DNA from: Ceratopteris richardii
Lineage: Eukaryota > Streptophyta > Polypodiopsida > Polypodiales > Pteridaceae
Direction: 5' to 3'
DNA length: 64,000 nucleotides
NCBI GenBank assembly: GCA_020310875.1
Contig: CM035423.1
Span: 141,528,723 to 141,592,722, forward strand
Under the pieces are notes generated by a model that did not search any database, was not told where the DNA came from, and saw nothing but the letters and a program-made list of their open reading frames with translations. The stretch's first letter is position 1; each line of letters opens with the position of its first letter. Below, piece after piece: positions 24,014 through 34,500 of the stretch. The position numbers and the translations under genes were made by a program.

Positions 24014-24225
24014 CGTCGTGATGGTTCGGCCAAGCCGTCACAATGGCATGAGCCAATCGCGATGGTGTGACACAATCGCGATGTCGTGAGTCCGTCATGA
24101 TGGTCCACCAAAATGCAAATTTTGCAAATGCAATTATGGACTTGTGTGTGCGCTAGGATCACCTACACCATGATGTGGTCGCCTACCTCAAATTCTGAGT
24201 TTGCCAGACCATCATGATGGTCTGG
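24014..24225 (-). repeat. Palindrome array in the leader of E, second part
   Basis: Continuation of the array interrupted by F: units such as TCGTGATGG, TCGCGATGG and TCATGATGG up to about 24105. After about 100 bp comes a perfect 22-bp palindrome at 24204-24225, made of CCAGACCATC and its complement around a CATG-type centre. It is the fullest version of the E unit. Confidence 0.8.
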
Positions 24226-24530
24226 CGCAGTCGGCAGATTCTAATAGAAAGTGCATTTTTTACTTTTGGAAGCTTTCCCGCTGCTCTGGAGCACTATACC
24301 TGCAAGAAAACTCAAAAACACACAAGCACAAATGAGGGGAAATGAGGAGAATGGGTGGATATGGTGAATTTTTTTGGAGTGGAAGAAGATGATGCGGTGG
24401 TGAAGAAGGAGTGTAGAGGAGATGAAAAACACAAAAATTTAATAAAAAACAACAACAAAAACTGAAATTTTTACCTTCCAACACCACTTCTTGCTATACT
24501 CTTACCATCACACATTCGTCCTAGTATCGA
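24226..24530 (-). other. Leader of element E, LTR-proximal part
   Basis: Non-coding. On the element strand, a CTTACC-type segment at about 24501-24506 on the plus strand corresponds to the GGTAAG donor-like motif of the A leader. No gene is seen. Confidence 0.6.
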
Positions 24531-24548
24531 TCCCCGGCAATGGTGCCA
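24531..24548 (-). other. Primer-binding site, diverged tRNA-Asp type (element E)
   Basis: In position and most bases this matches the shared 18-mer of the family, but it is diverged, as expected for an old copy. Confidence 0.75.
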
Positions 24549-24555
24549 AATTTGG

Positions 24556-25120
24556 TGTTGCTCTAGCACAATGGTAAGTACCACGTTAAGAAGCTCCACC
24601 TCCTTAATGTCAATCCGTGGAAGAGATAGGAGTGATATGAAGATCGTGAATGTGAGATGTAGTGAGAGTGAAGGTGAGAAGCATAGAGATGCACACACAC
24701 ATACACACACACAAGTAGGAGACAAGCAAGACACAATGGAAGGTAGGAAAATAGACTCTATTACTCAAGATCTCAATTACAAGCTCAAGCTCACACTAGC
24801 TCATGCAAGTCCACCCTAGCTTACCTCAAAAATGAGCTCTCTAGCTCTTTTTATAGATTCTAGACTAGTTTTGACCGGTTTCACATCTAGTGATCGGCAT
24901 AGTTAAAACATAGGTTTTTGGTGCTATTTGAAGGTCTAAACGATGTCTAAAAATAGCCAAAATTGGTAGGCTTGCTCTATCTAAGCTCCTCAAGCTCAAG
25001 GACTCCTCGACTTGCACAAAATGGAGCTGATAATTACAAAAGTGGTTGCTCTATGTTACATATGACACATGAGTGATGAAAATCACAGTTGAGAGTTTTT
25101 GAAAAGTATTTATAAAACAT
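24556..25120 (-). repeat. 5' LTR of element E, probably truncated
   Basis: The inner edge is clear: TGTTGCTCTAGCACAATGG on the plus strand, next to the primer site. The LTR carries the family blocks: a CA/GT-rich tract near 24690-24715, GAGCTCTCTAGCTC, a TATA-like element at 24847-24856 and the AAAATGGAGCT block. The outer edge dissolves near 25120, where copia sequence begins. By comparison with A, about 50-100 bp of the outer end appears to be missing. Confidence 0.7.
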
Positions 25121-25126
25121 ATTTGT

Positions 25127-25456
25127 TTGAAAAATAATATGTATGGCTCCCCACTACTTCGTTGTGCTCTATCTTCACATACTTCCTCGACGTCTGTGCC
25201 TGTGGCTACTGCCAACACTCAGCATGTACCTCGTTTGTTTAGTGATAGTCATAGTGCCATTGCTTTGGCTAAGAATCCGGTCTATCATGCAAAGACCAAG
25301 CACATTGAGGTGAGGTATCACTTCATTAGAGATTGCTTAGCCACTGAGCACATTATTCTTGAGAAGGTTCACACTCGAGATAATGCTATAGATGCTTTGA
25401 CTAAAGCTCTACCACAGGATAGCTTTCGACACTATTGTCACTTGATGGGGGTTACT
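25127..25456 (+). pseudogene. Copia fragment J: C-terminal RNase H region
   Basis: A plus-strand stretch reads like the end of Ty1/copia RNase H: a D-S-H-S-A-I-A-L-A-K-N-P segment, then H-A-K-T-K-H-I-E-V-R-Y-H-F-I-R-D, then a D-A-L-T-K-A-L-P segment and L-M-G-V-T at the end. These are hallmark motifs of plant copia polyproteins. Everything upstream is missing because the fragment starts at the edge of element E. It is a truncated fossil. Confidence 0.85.
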
Positions 25457-25880
25457 TGATTCCTGATCTTACATAGTCACTTGTCTACTGTGTAACATGC
25501 CCATCAGGTGGGAGGTATAGTTTGTATACTTACACTCAGGTATTCTTTATCATTTTTTATTTTTTCTCCCATAGTTACTTTGGCCATATTGACCTTTAGT
25601 GGGAGATCTTTGTATATGTTCTTTAATAAAACATATAGTGGCATGGTCAGCCACAGACTGTATGTTCGACCTCATCTGTGAGACCTAAGAAGTCTGTCTT
25701 CATGCTCCTTGTGTAGTGTGTTTTCTGTGTATTCCGTAGCATCTGTGCGAAGTACTATGAGCGGCCTCAGGAGCTCAATTTTTTACTCCGAGCATATCAT
25801 CATGGAGCTCTCGAGAGGACAGCGCGTTGTGGTGCATCATTGTCGAAATACTTCAATAAGCAAATGTCTTCTAATGTTTT
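25457..25880 (+). repeat. Probable 3' UTR and LTR remnant of copia J
   Basis: Non-coding sequence directly after the copia RNase H end. A purine tract GGTGGGAGG at about 25507-25515 could be its polypurine tract. AATAAAACATATAG near 25627 resembles a polyadenylation region. No matching second LTR is in the window, so the LTR boundaries are unknown. Confidence 0.45.
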
Positions 25881-25881
25881 C

Positions 25882-25920
25882 TTCTCAGTTTGTCTTCAAA
25901 GAAGGAAGACAAACTGAGAA
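25882..25920. repeat. Perfect 16-bp inverted repeat, 7-base loop
   Basis: The arms TTCTCAGTTTGTCTTC (25882-25897) and its exact complement (25905-25920) flank seven bases. It lies at the junction between copia fragment J and the start of copia G. Confidence 0.9.
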
Positions 25921-25929
25921 CAAAACAAA

Positions 25930-26593
25930 AAAGCAGAAATAGTTTTGCAAATACTATATGGCAAATGATCATGTCATAATGAGTTGTCCAAAATTGACTG
26001 CAAAATAGGTAAAGAAGAAAGAGGTTGGAATGGTTGTTGCAAAGGCCTCTACAACTAAAACAGATTTTCTAATCTTGATTCGAATGAAGAATGGGCATTT
26101 GCTACTGTTTACAGCTATGACCCACTTTCTCATGAGCAATATGTGCTAACAACTACTCATCCGTTAATGGGAGTTGGTATGATCATTCTGACTAATACTA
26201 ATGGTAGTTATTTCACATTGTCAGATGCTTTATACATTCTAGGGATCAAGAAACATCTGTTGTCAGTTTCGACATCAGCCAAGATTCTCTTGGTTATCAA
26301 ACTTGTTGGTGATAAATGTATAGTTCATGATCTCTCAAATAACAATGTTATTATTGCTTCTGGTATTTTATGTTGTGGGCTATATAAGCTCATAGACTAT
26401 GTGAAATATGTGAATGATTCAGCATGTGCAATTCAAGTTTCTCATGCTATCTCAAATGCAAAGCTTTGGCATGCACGCTTTGTTCATGTGGATTTTGCTA
26501 GTTTCCTACACTTGTAGAAATCTTAAATGGTTTCCTCTCTGTCAAAATTTGAGGAAACTTGTAAATATGCATGTGAAGGTTGTATTTTGGGCA
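25930..26593 (+). pseudogene. Copia G: gag knuckle and pre-integrase piece
   Basis: A short segment with D-H-V-I-M-S-C-P resembles the end of a gag zinc knuckle. The stretch from about 26143 has the GAG-pre-integrase pattern: L-S-D-A-L-Y-I-L-G-I-K-K-H-L-L-S-V, then G-L-Y-K-L and L-W-H-A-R, then a C-E-G-C-I-L-G zinc segment near 26575. It is broken and ends at the insertion point of element C. Confidence 0.8.
26589..26593. repeat. Target duplication of element C, left copy
   Basis: GGGCA directly before the 5' LTR. The same five bases follow the 3' LTR at 38708-38712. Confidence 0.9.
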
Positions 26594-27223
26594 TGTTGAA
26601 GCTCAAGGTCAAGGACAAAGCATGGAAGCACATCAAAGAAGTGGACACACAAAAAGAAGGAGCAAGTAGGGAGCTCCAAGATTCACATGTCAAATTTTCA
26701 GAAGAAATCCCTATAAAAATAGTGATTTTTATCACTAAAAATCATTATAAATACCATTTTCTATTTTTACAGCTCCATTTTGTTCAAGCCAAGGAGTTCT
26801 TGAGCTTGAGGAGTATTAGATGTATCATACTACCAATTTTCATAATTTTTAGATTCCGTTTGAGCCCCCAAATAAGCCCTAGAACCTAATTTTTAACTAG
26901 GCCAAACACTAGGTCTAGACAAGGCCAAAACCACTCAAAAACCTATAAAAAGGGCTGGAGAGCTCATTTTTGGGGGTTAGCTTGTTGTAGATTTCAGCTT
27001 CGTAAGAGAGTTCTTTTGTAATTGAAGTCCTTCCATTGTTCCACTCTTTGCTCTTACCTTGTGCGCGTGTGTGTGTATGTGTGTGCATGCTTGTGTGCTT
27101 TCACTCACGCACATGTGCACTTCACTTGCTCTTGGTCTTCATACCGGTCCTCACGTCTCCACGGATTGACATTTATGAGGTGTATCTCCTCACATTGGTA
27201 CTCACCATTGTGCTAGAGTGACA
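26594..27223 (+). repeat. 5' LTR of element C
   Basis: 630 bp, from TGTTGAAGCTCAAGG to GTGCTAGAGTGACA. A TATA-like CTATAAAAAG lies at 26943-26952, and a GTGTGTGTATGTGTGTGCATG-type tract at about 27067-27089. The blocks TTTTTAACTAGGCC and GAGAGCTCATTTTTG are shared with the LTRs of A, B and E. Confidence 0.95.
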
Positions 27224-27230
27224 CCAAATT

Positions 27231-27248
27231 TGGCGCCGTTGCCGGGGA
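27231..27248 (+). other. Primer-binding site, tRNA-Asp type (element C)
   Basis: TGGCGCCGTTGCCGGGGA, seven bases after the LTR. Confidence 0.9.
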
Positions 27249-28575
27249 GAGAGCTTGGAGGACGAGCGTGTGACGGTAAGACGTAGAGTAGCGACGTCGG
27301 AAGGTAAAAAATTCACCATTTTCAGTTCAGTTTTTGAGTTTTCCTTCTTCTTCATCTTCATCATCATCACCATCTCCACCCACCTTCATGTTCTCAGTTT
27401 TTTCCATTTTTTAGAGTACATTCACCTTGCTTTCTACTTGTGGTTGTGAACAAGAAGCTTAGAGGGGGGTGCAAAACTTAATCGCTGAAGAAAAACTCTT
27501 CAAACACTCTCTAAACACCAAGAATTTGAGCGGCCATTTTTGTGAAGTGATAAAACCTGCGCCAAGTATCGTGAGTGCAATATTGCGGGTTTGAAAGAAG
27601 ATTTGGCACCTACAGACACATAGGAGTGACAAGGAGGACACAAGGTACTCATATTTGCAAAAAGTTTTGAATTTGGACTCCAAAAAATCCAAGTATCGTG
27701 TTTCTCCCGCGGTTGAGGTATCACGATACCTGACAAGTATCGTGGTCTCCTGTGGTTGAGTATCGCCATACTTCACAGAGATTGTGTATCGTGTTTGACC
27801 GATCGCGATACTTCACAGAGATCGTGTATCGTGTTCGATCGATCGCGATACTTCACAGAGATCATGTATCGTGTTTGACTGATCGCGATACTTCCCAAGT
27901 ATCGAGTATTGTAAGATCCCTGATCGTGATACTTACCAAGTATCGAGTATCGTCTTCTGTCAAATATCGTGTATCGAGAGTTTGTTCCCCGCGATATCTG
28001 CTGAGTATCGAGTATCGTGGACATCAAGTATCGTGATATTTCCCAAGTATCGTGTGTCGTGACATCCTAGATATCGTGTATCATGGCAAGGCAAGTATCG
28101 TGTATCGCCTGCTTCCAAGTATCGCGATACTTGATAAGTATCCTGTATCGCCTGTTTTGAAGCATTTCCTGAGAGGTCCTGTTTCCCTGTTTTAACCCCC
28201 AGAACCCTGAACTGGCATAACTTTCTCATACGAAATCCGTTCGGAGTGATCTTGGGTTTGTTGGAAAGCTCGTGGGGAGTACTAACAAAAACATTGACTG
28301 GTTATGTGTAAAATTAATACCAGGATTATTAGATAGGGTATTTTTAAGTTGACCCTCAGGTTGGACTAGGAAGCAAGGGGTTCCACAAGATTTTGAGCAG
28401 CTCAAAGGACAATTGTGGACTTGGAGACAAGGCTTATGAACCTAAGATCAAGTAGAAACTTAAGAAGATAAAGTACCAAATCACTTGAAACTAAGTTCAA
28501 CCGCACAACCAAGTCAGGGATTCACAACTAAGGGGTTAACACTGCGTGCTGAGTTCATAGACAAGTTAGTCAAAA
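27249..28575 (+). other. Leader of element C
   Basis: Non-coding leader from primer site to gag. A donor-like GGTAAGACGTAG occurs near 27275, as in A and B. The palindrome array occupies 27691-28152. The rest holds no gene. Confidence 0.75.
27691..28152 (+). repeat. Palindrome array in the leader of C
   Basis: About 25 units built on TATCG, in forms such as AGTATCGTG, GATCGCGATACTT and GAGTATCG. A perfect 18-bp palindrome, CAAGTATCGCGATACTTG, lies at 28116-28133. A sub-repeat of roughly 50 bp (ACTTCACAGAGATC...) occurs about three times between 27770 and 27885. Confidence 0.85.
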
Positions 28576-31500
28576 ATGTCACTTAACTGGGAGAGACTCT
28601 TGGCTTCTGTAGACATACAGAGTTTCGTACCTAGGGAAGGCCTTATGTCCACAATGGAAGGGGAATATAGGACGTCTCTTCAATACATATCCACCAACTT
28701 GCAGGGAATACCCATCTACCTTGATGGTCTACAGAGGACAGTCGCAAGAATGATAAACACCACAAAATCTGAAATAATTCCAAGACCAACTGTCAAGTAT
28801 GAAAGTGGAGTTTATAGGGACAAGATGGGCCAGATATATGTAGTAACTGAAAATCCTGATCAGATTAATGAAAGAGGAGAGTTAGCTCGAGATCAGGCAA
28901 CAACCTCACAAAACCCATTCGAGACCCAGCAAAGAACGGAAAATGTGATGTTAGGACAAATGAGCCAAGGTAGTATACCCAATAGACCACATGAGCAATT
29001 CACCATGCCAGGAATTAATCCCCACTGCCACTTTAGCCAGGGAATGGGAAATATGAACAGAACCACCCTTAGGGCAGAACCACTTCAAGATGTAGGAGCT
29101 AGAATACACCTAGTAAAATCCGCTTATCCCATCATCAGTCGACCCCCAGAGCCCTACAAAATACTGAGACCAATCCAATTGGCCAAATGTATGCGAAATC
29201 GTTACGATGGCACATGAGAGCCCTATGATCACATTGCAGAATTCAAGCAGGTATTGCGAGCGGAGCAAGTGGATGACTTTTTCATGCAATATGAATCCTT
29301 TGGGCTAACCCTTACGGGAATAGCCTTAGCTTGGTTTCAATCCTTGGATCCAAATTCCTTTGGCAATATTGAACAATTCTTCCAAGAACTTATTTGGGAA
29401 TTCACTAAGTGGGGGATCAAGCACAATTCATCATCCTTAATACATAGTTTCAAACAAGCCCCCAATGAGACAGTAAAAAATGCAGCACGAAGATTTAAGC
29501 AATACGTAGCCCGATGCCCTGTGACAAAGAGACCTTCTCAGCAAAAAATGATATCCCTATTTTTAGAAGGTCTAACCAATGGAACATTGAGAATCTTAGT
29601 ATACGTAAAACGACTGCAAACCCTAAGTGGTTGTCTTCAGGAGTGCATAGATTTGGAAGACAACTTAGCTGAGGATCTCAAAATCACACAAGATCCTACC
29701 AGAATAGAGGATACAAGGAGCAATGAAACTTCAAGTTCTAGTTATGTGGAGGAAGTGACAGAGTTAGTGGCCAAGAAATTAGGGGTACAAGGACAAAGGA
29801 ACTACCAGAACTCCTCCTTGAGAGTGCCAATGTTAGGAAGTTACACATTTTGTGGTGGGGATCATTCATCTCATGTCTGCACCGAAGAAGCATTAGGGTT
29901 ATCACAACCTTACCCTTACGATAGACAACCCACTCAAGTGCCTAACATGTACTCTAATAATGAGCAAAAGTACATCAACTACAACACCGAAAACTATCCG
30001 ATGAATAGACAGCCACGACCATTTGTACCACCTCAATGTAGACCATACAGGTACCCTCCTACAGAACAAGGCAGAGAAGTTCCTAGGTATAACCCATGTC
30101 CAGGATCACGAGGAGCATCTAGAATGTATGAACATGGAGGATATGGCCAACCTCAACCTATATTAGGACAACAATCACCCCACCCACTATCTCCGACACA
30201 AGGGTAGAACATCACAATACAAGTTGTTTGTCTTGAGTGTGGCAAAGAACAACTCCTAAGAGATTGTCTTGGACATCCCTCTAGTGCACCAAAGGTTACA
30301 CTCGTTAATGTAGTAGGCCTGGCACAGGATTCAAGTTCCAGTAGTGATAATGTGGCTCCTATACATGCAATTACCAGGGCACAAGCCTTTCAAAAAGCTA
30401 AACTAGCTGAGCAATCAGAGCCAAGCGAATCAGGAGAGCCTAGTAAGAGAAAAACAAGAACATGGAAGGATACTAGAGAGAAGGACAATCGTAAGTGGAC
30501 CAAAAATTTATCCGAACTAGAAGAAAGCCTGAAAGATGCAAAAACAAAAATAGAAGATATTGCCTCTCAAAACCCCTCGCAGGTCAAAACTCCATCCACA
30601 CCACCTCATCCCCACCCACCAACCACTGTAAATAAACCAAAATCACGGTCTGTTTTTGCAGATCCAACTCCAGAAGACTTGGACATGATGTTCAAGGCAT
30701 ACCAAGCTCGACTTCAAGAAGGGCCAACACCTGCAAACTTAGACAAGAGCTACCCTAGAGCAGATTTAGAGATTGAACGGACAAAAATGTGCATAAAAAT
30801 GGTGGAACTGGCTCAAGCTATGTTCGAGGCCAATCAATCGTTCAATCAGACGAATGCTATTACACCGGGTTTGCACTTCCAGGGCTTACTAGATAGATTA
30901 GAGCAGTTGGTAAACAAGCCACAAGTTTCTTTACCTCCACAGGCTCAACCAACTATTGAAAGAGAAAGCTCATTACCAAAGGAAGTCTATGTTCCAGATT
31001 CCTTAGATGATGAAGAACCCCGTTCAATTCAACAGCACCCTCAAAATTTCTTGCGGGAAATACAAGAAGAGAAATGGGCCAAGGAGAAGGATGTTCCCCC
31101 TCCTATTCTTGAGATTGACGACCTTCATGATCAATTTCCCCAAGACATTCCATCTATTTATGGAGACCAAACAGAGCAACAAGAAGATGAACGATTAGAT
31201 TTTGAATCTAATTCCTTACAAGAGTTGCCACAATTCACAGGGCCATGGGAATCTGAATCTCTCCAGATCAGAGCTCCCACGATAGTGATCAGAAACGAAG
31301 ACTCGGTGGTTCCAAGAAACACTGACGTAGTGAAGAACACTAAGGTTCAGTGTCATATCACGGTAGAGGAGCTGCTCAAAGCGAAACCTGAGCTATGGAA
31401 TCACGTGAAGGATAAGGTTCCCAAACTTGATTCCAAAATGCCAAAAGCAAGCTCTAAAGAGAAAGTTCCAGAGATACCTCTTGATAAGATAGGGGACATG

Positions 31501-34500
31501 AGTGAAGGTGAAGAAGGTAATACTTATCTTCCAATCACCTACCAAGGTTACACAACCAAAGCGATCATAGATTCAGGTGCTGGTGCTGCTATTGCAACCA
31601 CCTCCTTGTGGAAGCCATGGGGCAAGCCCACATTAAGGCCAACTAGGATGACTCTTCAAATGGCCAACGGTCATTATGAAAGACCTCTAGGATTGCTCGA
31701 AGGGATAACTCTAACCACATGCGGTGTAGAGTTTGAACACACATTTGCTATATGTGACTTTGATAAAAATAATGTCTACAAGATGATCTTAGGGAGGCCC
31801 TTCCTACGACAACTGCAAATAGTATAGGATTGGGGAACCAACTCGTTGTACTTGCAGCATTTAGGGGTCACAACCAAGGTCAATTTGAAGGATTACACCT
31901 TCAGAGATGTACCACCCCTACAGTGGAACTCAATCCACAAGGAGCAAGACGATTCAATCTCTGTGCATTCTAAAAGTTCATCTGATACATCCTGGATGCA
32001 TGAAGATACTCATTTGTGGATGTGTAAGGTCGCAAAGGAAGAGGAAAAACGCTTAAAGGCAAGAGAAAAAGGAACTTCTCAAGGAGATAAACCAGTTAGA
32101 GACCGAGCCTATACACCGATGATATTTGCAGATGAGGAATTTGAGCCTCATGGTTGGGCAGAAATCCTAGCCACCATGGACATTGTTGTCAATGAAGAAC
32201 AATGGACACCTCATTGTGATGAGGAGGGATATGATATTTCAGTGTTCATGTGTCAGCCCTTGCTAGAACAACGTGACTCTAATGAATTCATAAAAGAAGA
32301 AGAGAACGATGATGATCTAGAGTCCATTGTGATGGATAGTTGCTTTATTTCAGAGGAGCACTATCTAGAAGACATAGGAGTATTTACACAAAAAGAAGAA
32401 GAACCTCTCACAAGCATCAAAACGGTAAATTCAAAGGATGGGAGTGGAGGTAGTCAAAAGAAAAAGAAACGAAAAGTAGTGAAACAAGGAGAGGAGGAGC
32501 AATTATTTGAAGTACCAGAAAATTTCAAGAAATATGAAGTGGAAAACCAAAAAATTTTGGTATGAATGCCTAAGAGAGAGGCCACAATAGGAGAAGCATA
32601 TGATAATAAAGAAAAGACAAAAAAAAAACGTAGTCACCATTGAAGAGAATGAAGAGAGATGTACATACATAGGAGATGACCTAAGTAAAGAAGAGGAAGC
32701 AGAGTTGGTAGACTTGTTAAGGGAATATAGGGACGTGTTTGCATGGCACTATAGAGACTTGAAGGGAGTAGATCCGAAAATCTGTTCTCATACGATCCCC
32801 ATGATAGCAGATGCCAAGCCCACCAAACATAAGCCCTACACATATAATGACACTTATGCAGCCAAAATAAAAGAAGAAATTGATAGATTGATTGAAGCTG
32901 GGTTCATCTATGAGATTGAGCATACTGAATGGGTGTCCCCCATTGTAGTGGTGCCCAAGAAGAATGGAAAGTTACGTGTGTGTATTAACCTTAAAAAAGT
33001 TAATGCCGCCACGATAAGAGATAGTTATCCGCTTCCAATCACTAAACATTTATTGGAGCGTGTTGCAGGCAAGGAAGTTTATAGCTTCCTTGATGGATTT
33101 TCAGGTTACAATCAAGTAGCCATTGCCCCAGAAGATCAACACAAGACAGCTTTTGCCACAGAGTGGGCGATCTTTGCATTTCGGGTGATGCCATTTGGGC
33201 TCACCAATGCACTGCAACATTCCAAAGACTCATGTGTCATGTCTTCAAAGAGTTCTTGCGAAAGAGCTTAGAAGTATATGTGGACGATTTATGTGCTCAT
33301 TCCCAAGAGCGAAAATACCACATCCGTGAGCTCAGACAGATCTTCAACAAGTGTAGAGAATATCGAGTGTGTCTGAACCCAGAAAAGTGTGTGTTCATGG
33401 TACGTCAAGGTAAAATCTTAGGTCATATTGTTTCTAAGAATGGAATATCGACAGATGAGGACAAGGTAAAAGCCATAGCGGAGTTTCCGAGGCCAAGGAA
33501 TGTTAAAGAGGTACAAGCCTTCATGGGCCATTGTGGATATTACCGTAGGTTCATTCACATGTATGCAATCATAGCTAAACCACCTTATGCCTTGTTGACA
33601 AATTTTGAGTGGAATGATGAATGCGAAAAAAGTCCTTCAACGAGCTGAAGAAACGCTTGTGCACAGCGCCAATACTGACCACTCCTGATTGGACGAAGCC
33701 ATTCCATGTACACTTGGATGCATCCAAGTATGCAATAGGATGTGTGCTGTCACAACCAACTGGTGAAGGGAATTTAGATTTGCCTATAGCATATGCTAGC
33801 AGGCAATTGAATGCTGCAGAAAGAAACTACACCACAACCGAAAGAGAAGGCTTAGGCATGGTATATGCTGTGAAGAAGTTTAGACACTATCTATTGGCCA
33901 ACAAGTTCAAATTTTTCACTGATCATCAAGCTTTATTATACTTGGTCAATAAACCTTGCAATACAGGACGTCTAGTAAGATGGTTCCTCTTACTAATGGA
34001 AAATGACTTTGAAGTTGTTGTTAGGAAAGGTAAGACCCACCTCAGAGCAGATCACCTTTCTCGCATCACTTCAGGCGAGTCACCGCAAGGAGTGTCTGAT
34101 GAATTGCCCGACGCTTATCTGTTCAATCTCGAAGTTGTTCCTAAATGGGCAAATAAGTTGGTACCAGTCCTAACCTTTGGACCTGCAAATAAGAATGTGA
34201 AATCAAACAAAGATGAAATTGTAAAATCACAAAAATATCAAATATTGGCAGGCAGCATGTACAAACAAGATACAAATGGTGTATTAGCTTGTTGTGTCGA
34301 GGACGATGAACGCAATAGTTGGTTGCAACAAGCCCACGAAGGATTTCTAGGGAATCACTATTCTAAACAACAAACACTGCAAAATCTAAAACGTTTAGGA
34401 GTGTATTGGCCTAGTATGGATAAGGAAATTCATGAGTGGATCGAGAATTGTCCAGTGTGCCGAAAGAAACCCCTTGTGGAGCATGCGACTCTTTATCATG

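Larger units (their letters stand above)
10684..25120 (-). mobile_element. Element E: decayed Ty3/gypsy element, split by F
   Basis: E reads on the minus strand from its 5' LTR (about 25120 down to 24556), through a tRNA-Asp-type primer site and a leader with a palindrome array, into gag-pol (16707 down to 10684). Element F interrupts the leader at 17846-24008. Without F, the leader is about 1.7 kb, the same as in element A. E ends inside pol just after RNase H, where element B begins; its integrase region and 3' LTR are absent. The coding region is heavily broken, with more than ten breaks. It is the same family as A but much older. Confidence 0.85.
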
